Source: Nitrospiria bacterium (lineage in GTDB: Bacteria; Nitrospirota; UBA9217). Taken from it: a DNA stretch of 64,000 nucleotides. The stretch covers positions 18,586 to 82,585 of the forward strand of contig CAKKRC010000038.1 of NCBI GenBank assembly GCA_919902495.1, in the 5' to 3' direction. Shown here in pieces: positions 1-9,978 of this stretch. Numbering within the stretch: position 1 is the first letter of the stretch; the number at the start of each line of letters is the position of its first letter. The notes below the pieces were generated by a model. It saw only the letters and a program-made list of their open reading frames with translations, was not told where the DNA came from and made no database searches. The position numbers and the translations under genes are program-made.

Positions 1-35
1 GCTGCAAGAAAGATGATAGTCCCGTATTTTTTCAT
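1..35 (-). CDS. PilO/GspM-like inner-membrane protein, N-terminal fragment
   Basis: Only the first 11 complete codons are in the window (MKKYGTIIFLA). The ATG overlaps the TGA of the preceding PilM/GspL-like gene in an ATGA arrangement, which signals translational coupling. A lysine pair followed by hydrophobic residues looks like the start of a membrane anchor. In pilus and type II secretion operons the gene after PilM/N or GspL is usually PilO or GspM. That family name rests on position alone. Confidence 0.5.
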   Translation of the reverse strand, partial: MKKYGTIIFLA

Positions 36-1456
36 AAAGGGGTCACCTCGCACGCGACTTTAAAGTGCAGAAGCTTGTCCCCGCCCTGGCCGATGATGGA
101 GATCGACGGTTCACCGCGCCGCCGCAAGCCGCTGAATCCGTCGATCATGGCGATGATGCGCGTCAGCAGCTTGTTGGTCCCGACCTGGGAAGGATAGGGG
201 GTCACGAAGTCGATCTCGAGCGACGGGATTTCCTGCCGGACCTGGAACGTCAGACCGCCGATATACACGCCGTCGGGCGTCTTTTCCGCGAGATAGCCGA
301 GCATCGGGTACCAGGCGGTCTGTGAGGACATGAGGCGCGTCAGATACTGCCGGTTACGCAGATAGGGGTCTGTTCCCTTGCCCGGCTGCTCGCGGGCGGT
401 CGATTCACGGAGCCTGGTCTCCAGGAGGGCCTTTGTTCTGCCGTATTGCGTTTCCATTGCGAAAGCGGTAACGATGAGGACCAGGCCGATCGCACCGGCC
501 GTCGCCATGCGGGCGGTCTTTCCCAGCGGGAGCTGCCAGGAAAGGTCCCGGGGAAGGTAATTGACCGCGGTCCCGTCGAGCAGGCCCAGGGCCAGGCCGT
601 GGAGCGCGGTGTAGAGATAGCCGTCCTCGACCGATTCCCCGAAGGTGTTCAGCTGCGAGACGTCGAAGCCCGTTGATTCCTTGACCACATCGCTGATGCC
701 GGAGAGCGTGCTGCCCGACCCGGCGATCCACAATTTAGCAAGCGGTGTGTCCGGGTGGTCGTGCTGGTACGCAGCATGCGCGGTATAGACCAGTTCGGCC
801 GTCCGGTAGACCTGCAGCTTCGCGATCCGTTCGGGCGTTTTGCCTTCTTCGAGCTCCTTTTCCCGGTCGACGGGGGGGATGGACATCTTATGATAGAAGA
901 GGACCTGGGCTCCCATCAGTGCGGTCAGTTCGATGTAGTCTTTCGTGATCTCCAGGAGTGCGATGGCGTGAAGGGCCTCGCCCTGGATCTGGTGCAGCGC
1001 TTTCAGGTTCGAAGGGAGGGCAGTTGAGGCGGTCTGTATCCGGATACCGAGGTCCCCGAAAAATCCGACCAGTGAGGAAAGCGGATCGCGCTTGACGGTC
1101 TCCACGATGAATGCCTGGCGGTCGCCTCCGCCCGAAACTGCCGGATACACGCCGAGGATCGGCGACGCGTCCCCGGTCTCCTTGACCATTCTTCTCCGGA
1201 TGACCTTTTCGGCGTCCGCACCGGACATGAGCGGCGTCCGCTGGATGGAGACCGCCACATCTTCGGCAGGAAGGATGAGATGCGCCTTGTCGAGCTTGAC
1301 GCCCGATTCACTGCCGATGTCCGCAAGGACCTTTCCGGCAAGGGCCTTGTCCTGAAGGGAAAAGCGTTCGCAGCTTTTCCGGTACTGGACGGTCTTCCCG
1401 TCGGTGATCAGCACGTTCAGCCCCTGTCCTCTCAGATCGAACAATATATTCTTCAT
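32..1456 (-). CDS. PilM/GspL-like assembly protein fused to a PilN-like membrane domain
   Basis: 474 residues. Residues 1-300 have the general look of an actin-like PilM/GspL cytoplasmic domain, with an AGSGSTLSGI glycine-rich segment near 245-254. One hydrophobic segment follows at about 316-335, then a C-terminal part resembling PilN/GspL periplasmic domains (PDGVYIGGL and a beta-rich tail). In these families such proteins link the cytoplasmic ATPase to the inner-membrane platform. The gene is last but one in the visible operon ATPase, platform, pseudopilin, this gene, PilO-like. A hairpin element ends about ten bases upstream of its Shine-Dalgarno (GAAGGG). The fused PilM-PilN layout is GspL-like; I cannot decide between pilus and secretion function. 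Confidence 0.7.
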   Translation of the reverse strand: MKNILFDLRGQGLNVLITDGKTVQYRKSCERFSLQDKALAGKVLADIGSESGVKLDKAHLILPAEDVAVSIQRTPLMSGADAEKVIRRRMVKETGDASPILGVYPAVSGGGDRQAFIVETVKRDPLSSLVGFFGDLGIRIQTASTALPSNLKALHQIQGEALHAIALLEITKDYIELTALMGAQVLFYHKMSIPPVDREKELEEGKTPERIAKLQVYRTAELVYTAHAAYQHDHPDTPLAKLWIAGSGSTLSGISDVVKESTGFDVSQLNTFGESVEDGYLYTALHGLALGLLDGTAVNYLPRDLSWQLPLGKTARMATAGAIGLVLIVTAFAMETQYGRTKALLETRLRESTAREQPGKGTDPYLRNRQYLTRLMSSQTAWYPMLGYLAEKTPDGVYIGGLTFQVRQEIPSLEIDFVTPYPSQVGTNKLLTRIIAMIDGFSGLRRRGEPSISIIGQGGDKLLHFKVACEVTPL

Positions 1457-1470
1457 GCCGGTCCCTTCGC

Positions 1471-1647
1471 TAGTTACTAAAGAATCAAATTCTACTCAAA
1501 ATGGCCAGAAGAATTTTACCACAGAGAACACAGAGGGCACAGAGAAGACCTTGAAAGTAGTTATAAATCCAGCCTGGTTTTCGTTTTCCTCTGTGTTCTC
1601 TATGAACTCGGTGGCCAATAATCTTTTCCGGCTTGTCCGGGTTAGGG
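1471..1647. repeat. dispersed hairpin element, copy 1 of 4
   Basis: One end reads TAGTTACTAAAGAATCAAA (1471 onward), the other CCCTAACCCGGACAAGCCGG (minus strand, from 1647). Inside are inverted arms of near-tandem CACAGAG words (about 1519-1550 and 1597-1617) around a unique loop. The same two ends bound copies at 16989-17173, 37727-37945 and 42332-42537. This copy fills the gap between two genes of the secretion operon, and its end supplies the TAA stop of the pseudopilin gene. Confidence 0.8.
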
Positions 1648-2502
1648 GCTTACTGACTGGATCTGCAGATTTACGAACAACGTGCCGCCGCTTGCGCTCA
1701 CTGCCAATTCGAGCGGAGTTCCTCCCAAAGAGACGGTGCAGGAACTGTCCGAGAAGACGCCGGGTGAAACAAAAACGAACCCGACCGGAAGCGCCTCGGG
1801 AGGCGCGCAGGAGAAATCCTGGGTATAGTTGACCTGCGCATTCCCGGCGGACCCCGTAATGACCTTGACGGCGCTGTCGCAGCAGGTCCTCGTGACCGCA
1901 ACGCCGGAGCCGTTCCGGTATCGTGCAAGGACCCCGAGGTAAAGGCTCCGGGGCGCCTGAGGGGCCGTTTGAAAGGTCATGCTTATGTTCCCGAGCAGTG
2001 AGGACACGGGAGTGACCTCCAGGAGGGAGACCTGTACATCGGGATCGCCGATGTCATCGGCGGTGGCCGCGGCGCCGTCCGCGCCGTAGCTCGTCAGGGC
2101 CGCGGCGATCCGTCTGCCGGATGCGTCCGTCGTCGTACCATACGCGATGACCCGGTCCCAGGCGTCCTTGTCGAAGGTGGTCGTATCAAATCCGGCGGGC
2201 AAATACGGACCGTTCCAGTTCGCTACGCCCGGGTCTGTGATAAGGTCGGTCAGCGACGCGGGCAGCTGCCCCAGATCGCCTGTGTATCCGAAATGGGTCC
2301 TGACGCCATTCTGCACGATCCTGCGGTCGCCGACCAGGGCGATCTTCAGGTCCCGCATGCGCGTCCGGGTCAGTTCCTCATCGTTGCTTTCCCATACACG
2401 ATAGACCATGGGGATCATGATCCCGGCCAGGATCGAGATGATGGCCATGACGACGATGACCTCGATCAGCGTGAAGCCTTTTTCCCTGCGCGCGCGGATC
2501 AT
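1642..2502 (-). CDS. type IV pilin-like / GspG-like pseudopilin
   Basis: 286 residues. The N terminus has a short basic leader and the prepilin peptidase site KGFTLIEV (G9/F10, Glu+5), followed by a hydrophobic helix to about residue 30. This is typical of class III signal peptides cut and N-methylated by PilD. The middle (THFGYTGDLGQLPASL, DAWDRVIAYG) resembles GspG-type major pseudopilins, but the protein is about twice the usual GspG length. The extra C-terminal half is Ser/Thr/Val-rich and beta-like with two adjacent cysteines. Its start overlaps the stop of the GspF-like gene by four bases. The stop codon lies in the end of a dispersed repeat, so the C terminus may have been altered by that insertion. 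Confidence 0.8.
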   Translation of the reverse strand: MIRARREKGFTLIEVIVVMAIISILAGIMIPMVYRVWESNDEELTRTRMRDLKIALVGDRRIVQNGVRTHFGYTGDLGQLPASLTDLITDPGVANWNGPYLPAGFDTTTFDKDAWDRVIAYGTTTDASGRRIAAALTSYGADGAAATADDIGDPDVQVSLLEVTPVSSLLGNISMTFQTAPQAPRSLYLGVLARYRNGSGVAVTRTCCDSAVKVITGSAGNAQVNYTQDFSCAPPEALPVGFVFVSPGVFSDSSCTVSLGGTPLELAVSASGGTLFVNLQIQSVSP

Positions 2503-3710
2503 CGGACGCGGACCCCTCCCGCGATCTTGTAGATAGGCAGGAACACCGACAGCAGGACCCCCAGCACCAGGACCCCGAGCAGAACGATGATGAGCGGTTC
2601 GAAGTAGCTGAACACCTTTTTAAGGGTGTCCGGCACTTCCTTGTCGAACATGTCGCTGACCCGCTGTACGGCGGTGTCCAGGTTCCCCGTTTTCTCACCG
2701 ATGGAGACCATCTCGATGACGAGTGACGGGAATATCCCTGTTTTCATCATTGACGGCCCGATCCCTTCACCGTTGACCACTGATTCGGTGACCGTGGCCA
2801 GTCCTTCGGAAAGGACGACATTGCGCACGACGGAGGCGGAGATCAGGAAGGTCTTCTCCACGTTCAGACCGGCCGCGTGCAGCGTCGCCAGTGTCTTGCA
2901 GTAGCGGGACAGGTCGATCTTCCGGATGAGCTGGCCGATAAGCGGGATCGACAGCAGGAATGAATCAAAGGCCCTGCGGCCTCCATAGGTCTTGAGCCAG
3001 AGCTTGAAGAGCACCGCGGCTGCGGCGATGCCGAGAACGATGAAGACGAAATAGCCGCTAACGAACCCGGCGACGGCGATAATGACCCTGGTGGGAAGCG
3101 GCAGCTCTACCCGAAGGCCGATCAGGATGGTTACCAGTCTCGGGAAGACGAAGACAAAGAGCGCGATGATCAGGAGGGTAATGGCGCTCAGGACCATGGC
3201 CGGATAGACGAGCGCCGAACGGACCGTCTTTCTGAAGGTCATCTGCCATTCGAGATACCGCATGAGGTCCGTCAGCATTTTTTCAAGTTTGCCCGAGGCC
3301 TCGCCGGCCGCGATCATCTGGACATAATAGTCGGGGAAGACCGCCGGATATTCCTGCATGGCCTCGGACAGCGACATGCCGGCCTCAACTTTGGCGTAGA
3401 CCAGACCGGCCACCTGCGCGATCTTCCCGTTCTCCTCGTTTTCCATGAGGTCGCCCAGGCCGTTCATGATGGACATGCCCGAGGTGATGATCATGTGAAG
3501 GAAATAGCTGAAATTGACGAGGTCCTGCTGATCGAACCGTACGGCGCCGCCGGCAAGATCGAGCAGGCCGGCCTTGACGGCTTCGATGAGGGTCAGGCCC
3601 TGCCGGATGAGCTTTTGCTCAAGGTCGGCTTCATCCCGGGCCTGCAGTTTGCCGGCGAGGATGTTGGCGTTGGCGTCGATCGCGCGATAGGTATAGGTCG
3701 CCATCGTCAC
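2499..3710 (-). CDS. gspF: type II secretion/pilus inner-membrane platform protein (GspF/PilC family)
   Basis: 403 residues, the usual size for GspF/PilC. The N terminus (YTYRAIDANA) matches the family start, followed by two T2SSF repeats with hydrophobic segments at about 165-190, 210-235 and 370-395. GspF/PilC proteins sit in the inner membrane and connect the ATPase to pseudopilin extrusion. The first codon may be GTG at 3710, overlapping the upstream TGA, or ATG two codons later at 3704; both keep coupling to the ATPase gene. The 3' end overlaps the pseudopilin ATG, so ATPase, platform and pseudopilin are read as one unit. Confidence 0.88.
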   Translation of the reverse strand: MTMATYTYRAIDANANILAGKLQARDEADLEQKLIRQGLTLIEAVKAGLLDLAGGAVRFDQQDLVNFSYFLHMIITSGMSIMNGLGDLMENEENGKIAQVAGLVYAKVEAGMSLSEAMQEYPAVFPDYYVQMIAAGEASGKLEKMLTDLMRYLEWQMTFRKTVRSALVYPAMVLSAITLLIIALFVFVFPRLVTILIGLRVELPLPTRVIIAVAGFVSGYFVFIVLGIAAAAVLFKLWLKTYGGRRAFDSFLLSIPLIGQLIRKIDLSRYCKTLATLHAAGLNVEKTFLISASVVRNVVLSEGLATVTESVVNGEGIGPSMMKTGIFPSLVIEMVSIGEKTGNLDTAVQRVSDMFDKEVPDTLKKVFSYFEPLIIVLLGVLVLGVLLSVFLPIYKIAGGVRVR

Positions 3711-5173
3711 GTACCCGTCCGGGTCACGGTGCTTATCTCCTCGATGGTCGTGGACCCCGACCTGACCCTGTCCAGTCCATTCTCGTACATGTCCTTGAAT
3801 CCCTGCTCGACCGCCAGCCGCTTGATGTCGTCGAGTCCCACCCGCCGGTTGATCAGATCGCGGATCCCCGCGGTGACCTTGAGGATCTCATAGATGACCG
3901 ACCTGCCCCGGTAGCCGGTGCCCCGGCACTCATCGCAGCCTTTCGCCCGGTAGAGGGGTGTTTGCCGGGGATCCACAGCCAGCGTTCCGTAGAGGACATG
4001 CTGCGCCGGCAGCGCCTCCCGGCACGCGGGGCAAAGGTTGCGCACCAGACGCTGGGCGATGACCGTGTCCAGCGTGGACGAAATGAGGAACGGCTCGATG
4101 CCCATGTCGACCAGCCGGACCAGGCTCGAAGCGGCATCGTTCGTGTGGAGCGTGCTGAAGACGAGATGGCCGGTCAGGGCCGCCCGCACCGCGAGTTCCG
4201 CCGTTTCCAGGTCCCGCATCTCGCCGACGAGAATGATGTCCGGGTCCTGCCGGAGAATGGAGCGGAGGCCCGTCGCGAAGGTAAGGCCCGCCTTGACATT
4301 CACCTGGGACTGCCTGACCAGAGGGATCTGGTACTCTACAGGGTCTTCCACGGTAAAGATGTTTCTGCTCACGGTATTGATGATGCTGAGGCAGGAGTAG
4401 AGCGTCGTGGTCTTGCCCGATCCGGTCGGGCCGGTGACGAGGATCATGCCGAACGGAAGTTTCAGCGTCTCGTTGATAAGCTGTATGTCGGCTTCCTTGA
4501 ACCCCAGCGTGTCCAGCCCGAGCTTCAGGTGCGATTTGTCGAGGATCCGCGCGACGATATTCTCTCCGTTGATCAGGGGGAAGGTCGAGATCCGGAGGTC
4601 GAGCTTCTTGTCCTTATGGAGGAACTCGGCGCTTCCGTCCTGCGGGACCCTGCTTTCGGCGATGTTCATATGGCCGAGGATCTTGAACCTTGAGATGATC
4701 GGATTAAGCAGGTTCCGCGGGAGGAGCATGCCGTGATGGAGCGCGCCGTCGACGCGGTAGCGGACCCGGGTCCCCCGGGCGTCCGGCCCGACGTGGACGT
4801 CGGTGGCGTTCTGCTTGATGCCCGTGATGATGATCTTGTCTACCAGGCGGACGAGCGGGGACTGGGCCGAATCGACGTGTTTGCGCTCCAGCCCGCTGTC
4901 CGTCTGGAACACGATGCTGCTCTGCTTGACGAGCGACTCGATCTCCTCCGGGACCTCGAGGGAATCATCCTGGGTCTTCGGCGTGCCGGTGTCGGTATGG
5001 GTCAGGGAAAGGACGCGGAACAGGTCCTGCTGGGTGATGAATCCGTGGCTGAACAGTATCGCCCCCAGGAGCTCTCCGGTCTTTTTCTGCTCCTGGAGGG
5101 CGATCTGGATCTGCTCTTCCGTTACGCGGCCTTCTTCACGGAGGATGTCGCCTATGCGCTTGCGTTGTATCAA
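3707..5173 (-). CDS. gspE: type II secretion/pilus assembly ATPase (GspE/PilB family)
   Basis: 488 residues. An N-terminal GspE/MshE-type domain (residues 1-60) precedes the motor. Walker A is GPTGSGKTT at 248-256, the Walker B region ILVGEMRD at 314-321, the His box STLHTNDA at 340-347. A zinc-binding tetracysteine is formed by CPAC (381-384) and CDEC (413-416). These mark the extension-type hexameric ATPase that powers pseudopilus or pilus growth. The start is TTG at 5173: the frame upstream is closed, and AAAGG lies about 13 bases before it. It is first in the operon. The 290-bp gap upstream contains a possible minus-strand -10 box (TATAAT, 5393-5388) without a good -35. Confidence 0.9.
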   Translation of the reverse strand: MIQRKRIGDILREEGRVTEEQIQIALQEQKKTGELLGAILFSHGFITQQDLFRVLSLTHTDTGTPKTQDDSLEVPEEIESLVKQSSIVFQTDSGLERKHVDSAQSPLVRLVDKIIITGIKQNATDVHVGPDARGTRVRYRVDGALHHGMLLPRNLLNPIISRFKILGHMNIAESRVPQDGSAEFLHKDKKLDLRISTFPLINGENIVARILDKSHLKLGLDTLGFKEADIQLINETLKLPFGMILVTGPTGSGKTTTLYSCLSIINTVSRNIFTVEDPVEYQIPLVRQSQVNVKAGLTFATGLRSILRQDPDIILVGEMRDLETAELAVRAALTGHLVFSTLHTNDAASSLVRLVDMGIEPFLISSTLDTVIAQRLVRNLCPACREALPAQHVLYGTLAVDPRQTPLYRAKGCDECRGTGYRGRSVIYEILKVTAGIRDLINRRVGLDDIKRLAVEQGFKDMYENGLDRVRSGSTTIEEISTVTRTGT

Positions 5174-5463
5174 GGGCTATTTCATCCTTTCGGTTTTAGT
5201 ACTGGTCAAGACACTTATTTACCGGCAGGATCGCGTGATGAACTGCATTGGATCAGGGGTGTTGCTGATCATAACTCACTGTTATTATGGCAAAAAACGC
5301 GGCATCAGCTTTTTGGGGCCTATTGGAGCAGTGCGCCATTCCTTGTGTAAAGCTTAGGCAACAGTAAATTGCTGCGCAACGATTAAGATTATAGCATAAG
5401 ATACAGAATATTTACTGGAGCGTGCATTTTAGATTCCCTGCTTTACTGGCAAGTTCGCGAGCA

Positions 5464-8400
5464 TCATCGATCAAGGACCTCTCTCACTTTATGGAGAAAC
5501 GCGGCGGGCGTTATCGGTTTCGAAATGAATTCCACGGCGTCCAGAAGGGCACCGTTCTTGGTAAAAACATCTTCCGCGTATCCGCTCATGAAGATGCACC
5601 GCACCCCGGGAACAAGGGCCGTTATCTCACGATGGGCTTCTTTTCCGTTCATCTTGGGCATGATGCCGTCCAGGATGACCAGTCGTACGACATCCTTGTT
5701 CTCGATGAACTTATCGACCGCTTCCCGCCCGTTTTCCGCCTCGATGACCGTGTAACCCATATGCCGGAGGACCGTGGTGGTCATCTTGCGCAGACTGGCG
5801 TCATCTTCAGCCAGCAGGATCGTCTCGACGCCGCCTTTCAGCGGGACCGGCGTCTGCCCGGCAGGCCTCTCTGCCCGTTCCGATGATCGCACGCGCGGCA
5901 GATAGATATGAAACGCGGTCCCCTTGCCGGGTTCGGAATAAACGCTGATGAAGCCGTCATGGGTCTTGACAATGCCGTACACCGTTGCCAGACCAAGGCC
6001 GGTCCCTTTCCCCTGCTCCTTCGTGGTGAAGAAGGGCTCAAATATCCTGCGCTTCGTCTCCTCGTTCATCCCCATGCCCGTGTCCGAGGCGGAGAACATG
6101 ACATACTCGCCCGGCTTGCCGTAGCCGTGGGCGTGCATAAAAGATTCATCCAGCGTGACCGGCTTCGTTTCCAGGGTCAGCGCGCCTTTATTCGGCATGG
6201 CGTCCCGCGCGTTCGTGACGAGGTTCATGACCACCTGCTCGATCTGCCCCCGGTCAGCGTTGATCAGCAGCTCGTCGCCTGAGAGGCGCGTTGTCATCTC
6301 GATGTCCTCCCGGAGCAGCCTCAGAAGGAACTTTTCGAACGTGCCGATCACGGCGTTCAAATCCAGCAATTCCTTTTTGACGGGCTGTCTTCTGCTGAAC
6401 GTCAGGAGGCTCTGGGTCAGGGTCGTCGCGCGGGCCGCCGACTGGTGTATTTGCTCGAGGTCCAATCTGACCGGATGGTCTTCCGGGAGCTTCATTTCGG
6501 CAAGACTGCCGTAGCCGATGATCGCCGATAGAATATTGTTGAAGTCGTGGGCCACGCCGCCGGCAAGCTGTCCGACCGCCTCCATCTTCTGCGCCTGGCG
6601 GAGCTGGTCTTCAAGTTTCCGGTGTTCGGTGAGGTCCCTGATGATGCCGAGGAACAGGACTTGTTTTTGAGTAACCCAGGAGGTCACGGAAAGCTCCAGC
6701 GGGAATTCGCTTCCATCTTTTCTCAGCCCGTGGAAATCCATGATCCTGCCCAGATACTGTGATGTCCCCGATGTGCTCACCCGCTCCAGACCTTTGAGGT
6801 GCTCCTTCCGGTAGCGCTCCGGCATCAGCATGGTCAGCGGTTTGCCGAGCGCCTCCTTGTTCGTGTATCCGAATATTATCTCCGCGCCGATGTTCCAGGT
6901 CATAATAGCGCCGGCGGCGTCCGACATGATGACGCCGTCGCTTGCCGTCTGCATCAGAGAACTGAACCTGAGCTCGGACTCCTTGAGCGCTTCCTCGGCG
7001 CGCTTCCGTTCGGTGATGTCGCGTATAATCACCATGTCCGCGGGTTTGCCGTCGTACAAGATGACTCCCGCGCTCAGTTCAGACGGCGCGGGGCTGCCGT
7101 CCTTTCGCAGAAGAATTGTTTCGTAGGTGCTTGGCAGCGCTTCTCCGGCCATGCGCCGTCGATACATGTCCGTGACACGCGGCATTTCCGAAGGATGGAC
7201 GTGGGCCGTGTAGGGCGTTCCGAGAAGCTCCTCCACGCTGCTGCCGTCCAGTTCAGCCATGCGCGTATTGGCAAACTTGATGATGCCGTCCTTAACAATA
7301 ATGATCCCGTCGTGCGCCAGTTCCACAAGGCTCCGGTACTTTTCCTCGCTCAGCCTCAATAGATCCTGCGCCCGCTTGGCCTCGGTGATGTCGCGAAGAA
7401 TGGCCAGCGTATACATCTCTCCACCGAGCAGGTAGTTTGTCACATGCACATCCATATTGAATGTTGTGCCGTCCTTCCGCAGGCCTCGTGTTACATCATA
7501 AGTGGGAACGGCCAGCCCTTGCTTGCGTTTCTGCTTGAACTCCCGGACCCGCTCCCGCTCCTCCGGCGCTATCGTGTTCACGATCTGCATGCCGATCAGT
7601 TCCTCGATCGAGTCGTATCCGAACAGTTTGACGTACGCGGGGTTTGCAAATACATGCTTATCGTCCCGGGATACGACGATCGCATCGAGGGAATTTTCAA
7701 AAATGGTCCTAAACTTCGCCTCGCTCTCCTGGAGCGCTTTTTCCGCAAGCTTGCGCTCGGTGATGTCATTTGACACGCCGATAACACCGACGATGTTGCC
7801 TGACTTGTCCCGCCAGGGCGTCTTATGAGCGAGAAAGACGCGTGTCTTGCCTTCGATAACACCGACCTCTTCGCGTTTGTAGGCCTGACCGCTTGACATC
7901 ACCTGTTCATCCGTCTTGCGGAATTCATAGGCCGTTTCAGCAGGCAGCAGATCCCTGTCCGTCCGGCCTATCACGTCTGGTGCTCTATAGCCCAGCATGC
8001 CCGCCCCGGCTATGTTAATGGTGTGGTATCGCCCGGTTGTATCTTTAGCGAAAATAGCTTCTGTAGTACTCTCAATGATGGTGCTGAACAAACCCTTTTG
8101 CCGGAGCAATTCCTCCTCTGCCAACTTCTGCTCGGTAATGTCCTGAACAGTGCCGACCATTCGGACCGGTTTATTCTCAGCGTCCCGCTCCAGTCCGCCG
8201 CGGCCGTTGATGAAACGGAGAGTGCCGTCCGGCAGAAGCGCACGAACCGTCAGGTCAGCCGGGTTGTTCCCGGCCAGGCAGGCGCTGATCCAGTCCTGCA
8301 TCGCCGGCCGGTCGTCGGGATGGAGCAGACCGAGAAATGATTCGGGGGACAGAACAAAGGTCTCCGGCGAGCGTCCATAGATGCGGTATGTTTCCTCTGT

Positions 8401-8718
8401 CCAGGTCATAGTTCTGGCCTCTATTTCCCATGCCCAGCTCCCGATATGGGCGATCCGCTGGGATTCGGACAGGAGCTTTTCCTTTTCGCGCAGGTCCGCT
8501 TCCGCTTTCTTTTCTCGCATACTAAGGAGAACGACATATGACGTTATTGCAAGCAGGGTGATAATGATCAAGCGCGTACCGATCTCATGTGGAGAAGAAG
8601 TAAATACCAGGGACCGGAATGTCCCTTCATGGAAGATAAATGCGTCCATGGCGGAATCAAAAAGCCAGTATGCAACGCCGCCAAGGAGCAAACCCGATAT
8701 CAGTTTTATGTGTGTCAT
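5464..8718 (-). CDS. membrane hybrid sensor histidine kinase with five PAS domains and a C-terminal receiver
   Basis: 1084 residues. Two N-terminal membrane helices (about 4-22 and 47-66) bracket a short periplasmic loop. Five PAS domains follow (about 85-200, 208-322, 333-447, 458-570, 581-700), each ending in the DIT/DLT-E-R/H linker. HisKA carries the phosphoacceptor H724 in [11 protein letters not shown]. The ATPase domain has an N box [16 protein letters not shown] and the G2 loop GKGTGLGLA. The receiver at about 965-1084 has acceptor D1017 and K in ISKPIT. The GGVAHDFNN type is common in PAS kinases without a dedicated regulator. The HD-GYP regulator gene ends 24 bases upstream, so both are probably transcribed together. 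Confidence 0.88.
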   Translation of the reverse strand: MTHIKLISGLLLGGVAYWLFDSAMDAFIFHEGTFRSLVFTSSPHEIGTRLIIITLLAITSYVVLLSMREKKAEADLREKEKLLSESQRIAHIGSWAWEIEARTMTWTEETYRIYGRSPETFVLSPESFLGLLHPDDRPAMQDWISACLAGNNPADLTVRALLPDGTLRFINGRGGLERDAENKPVRMVGTVQDITEQKLAEEELLRQKGLFSTIIESTTEAIFAKDTTGRYHTINIAGAGMLGYRAPDVIGRTDRDLLPAETAYEFRKTDEQVMSSGQAYKREEVGVIEGKTRVFLAHKTPWRDKSGNIVGVIGVSNDITERKLAEKALQESEAKFRTIFENSLDAIVVSRDDKHVFANPAYVKLFGYDSIEELIGMQIVNTIAPEERERVREFKQKRKQGLAVPTYDVTRGLRKDGTTFNMDVHVTNYLLGGEMYTLAILRDITEAKRAQDLLRLSEEKYRSLVELAHDGIIIVKDGIIKFANTRMAELDGSSVEELLGTPYTAHVHPSEMPRVTDMYRRRMAGEALPSTYETILLRKDGSPAPSELSAGVILYDGKPADMVIIRDITERKRAEEALKESELRFSSLMQTASDGVIMSDAAGAIMTWNIGAEIIFGYTNKEALGKPLTMLMPERYRKEHLKGLERVSTSGTSQYLGRIMDFHGLRKDGSEFPLELSVTSWVTQKQVLFLGIIRDLTEHRKLEDQLRQAQKMEAVGQLAGGVAHDFNNILSAIIGYGSLAEMKLPEDHPVRLDLEQIHQSAARATTLTQSLLTFSRRQPVKKELLDLNAVIGTFEKFLLRLLREDIEMTTRLSGDELLINADRGQIEQVVMNLVTNARDAMPNKGALTLETKPVTLDESFMHAHGYGKPGEYVMFSASDTGMGMNEETKRRIFEPFFTTKEQGKGTGLGLATVYGIVKTHDGFISVYSEPGKGTAFHIYLPRVRSSERAERPAGQTPVPLKGGVETILLAEDDASLRKMTTTVLRHMGYTVIEAENGREAVDKFIENKDVVRLVILDGIMPKMNGKEAHREITALVPGVRCIFMSGYAEDVFTKNGALLDAVEFISKPITPAAFLHKVREVLDR

Positions 8719-8742
8719 GCCTGCTCCGCCAAACCGATCGCG

Positions 8743-9822
8743 TCAGTCCGCATTTCGGTCGAAGATCTCCTCGAAGAGCTGCCGGGACTCGGAAAACGCG
8801 GCAAGCACCGCGGGATCGAAATGCTCCGGCTTCGTCCGCCCATCACCCTCGGTGATGATCCTGCATGCGGTCTCATGGTCGAACGGCCCCTTGTAGGGCC
8901 TTCGACTCCTGAGCGCGTCGTACTGATCGACGATGTTCACGATCCGGCCCTCGACCGGGATCTCCTCGCCCCGCAGGCCTTGCGGATAACCGCCCCCCTC
9001 CCACCGTTCGTGGTGCGTCAGGGCGATGCGCTCGGCCATCTCGAGCAGTTCCGAGTCGCCTCCCTTCAGGATCCTTGCACCGATCGTCGCGTGCGTCTTC
9101 ATCAGGGCGAACTCCTCGGTGTTGAGCCGCCCGGGTTTCAGGATGATGTCGGAGGGGATCCCCACCTTGCCGATGTCGTGCATGGGGCTCGCGTAGGTGA
9201 TCATGCCGATCCGGTCGTCGGACCAGCCAAGGTCCTTCGCCATGACTGCGCAGTAGTGGGATATTCTCTTGATGTGCGAGCCCGTGTCCTCGTCCTTGAA
9301 CTCGGCGACCACGGTCAGGCGCTGGATGGTGTCGATGTAGCTTTTTTTCAGGGCTTCATGGGTCCGGGTAAGGTCTTCCGTCCGCTTCCGGACGGTGGCG
9401 TCAAGGATCTCTGCATGCTGCTTCAGAAAGTCCTCATACTCCATGACCTTCATGAGGTTCTTGGTCCTGACGAGGAGTTCCGAAGTATCGACCGGCTTGG
9501 TGATGAAGTCGTTCGCCCCGGCCTCCAGGCACCGGAGGCGCGTCTCCCGGTCCGCCATGGCTGTTACCATAACGACCGGGATATGATGTGTCTCCGGATC
9601 GCTTTTGAGCCTGCGGCATGTCTCGAATCCGTCCATTTCGGGCATCATAATGTCGAGAAAGATCATATCCGGCATATACACCAGCGCCTTTTCAAGACAT
9701 TCCTTACCATTCACCGCGGTTTCATAGGCATATCCGTAATTGTCGAGCATGAACGAAAGGACCTTGCGGTTCAGCTCTTCATCGTCGACGATCAGGACCT
9801 TGCGTTTGGTTGCTTCCTGCAT
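8743..9822 (-). CDS. response regulator with HD-GYP domain (c-di-GMP phosphodiesterase type)
   Basis: 359 residues. The receiver domain (1-125) has an acidic pair DD, acceptor D57 in FLDIMMP and K109 in ITKPVD. A coiled linker leads to HD-GYP at about 165-345, with HD at 215-216 ([10 protein letters not shown]) and the signature GGGYP at 276-280 preceded by HHE. Intact HD and GYP motifs suggest active hydrolysis of cyclic di-GMP, as known for RpfG-type proteins. It lies between two large PAS kinases on the same strand and is the obvious phosphorylation target for one of them. A hairpin repeat separates it from the giant kinase gene. Confidence 0.88.
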   Translation of the reverse strand: MQEATKRKVLIVDDEELNRKVLSFMLDNYGYAYETAVNGKECLEKALVYMPDMIFLDIMMPEMDGFETCRRLKSDPETHHIPVVMVTAMADRETRLRCLEAGANDFITKPVDTSELLVRTKNLMKVMEYEDFLKQHAEILDATVRKRTEDLTRTHEALKKSYIDTIQRLTVVAEFKDEDTGSHIKRISHYCAVMAKDLGWSDDRIGMITYASPMHDIGKVGIPSDIILKPGRLNTEEFALMKTHATIGARILKGGDSELLEMAERIALTHHERWEGGGYPQGLRGEEIPVEGRIVNIVDQYDALRSRRPYKGPFDHETACRIITEGDGRTKPEHFDPAVLAAFSESRQLFEEIFDRNAD

Positions 9823-9845
9823 GGCGCTTCTCCTTATACAGTAAC

Positions 9846-9964
9846 GCGGCTTTCAGCCGCTGTCATTGCAAAATGCAAAGTGTAAATTGCAAAGTTGTGG
9901 TATGGCCCGCGGCCATGGTGTGATTCAACTCATTTTGCACTTTACAATTTGCAATCTGCAATTG
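9846..9964. repeat. hairpin GCGGCT-TTC-AGCCGC and an inverted near-tandem word element
   Basis: A perfect 6-bp stem with a 3-base loop lies at 9846-9860. Next to it, TGCAAA-type words (9867-9897) are answered by complementary words TTTGCA/TTTACAA (9932-9964) around a 34-base centre. The element fills the spacer between the giant kinase stop and the HD-GYP regulator start. I see no coding potential. Confidence 0.65.
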
Positions 9965-9978
9965 TTCTTTGCCATACT

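Noticed and set aside
8587..9885. 432-codon plus-strand frame opposite the HD-GYP regulator
   Set aside because: Antisense reading of an obvious receiver/HD-GYP gene; no homology features.
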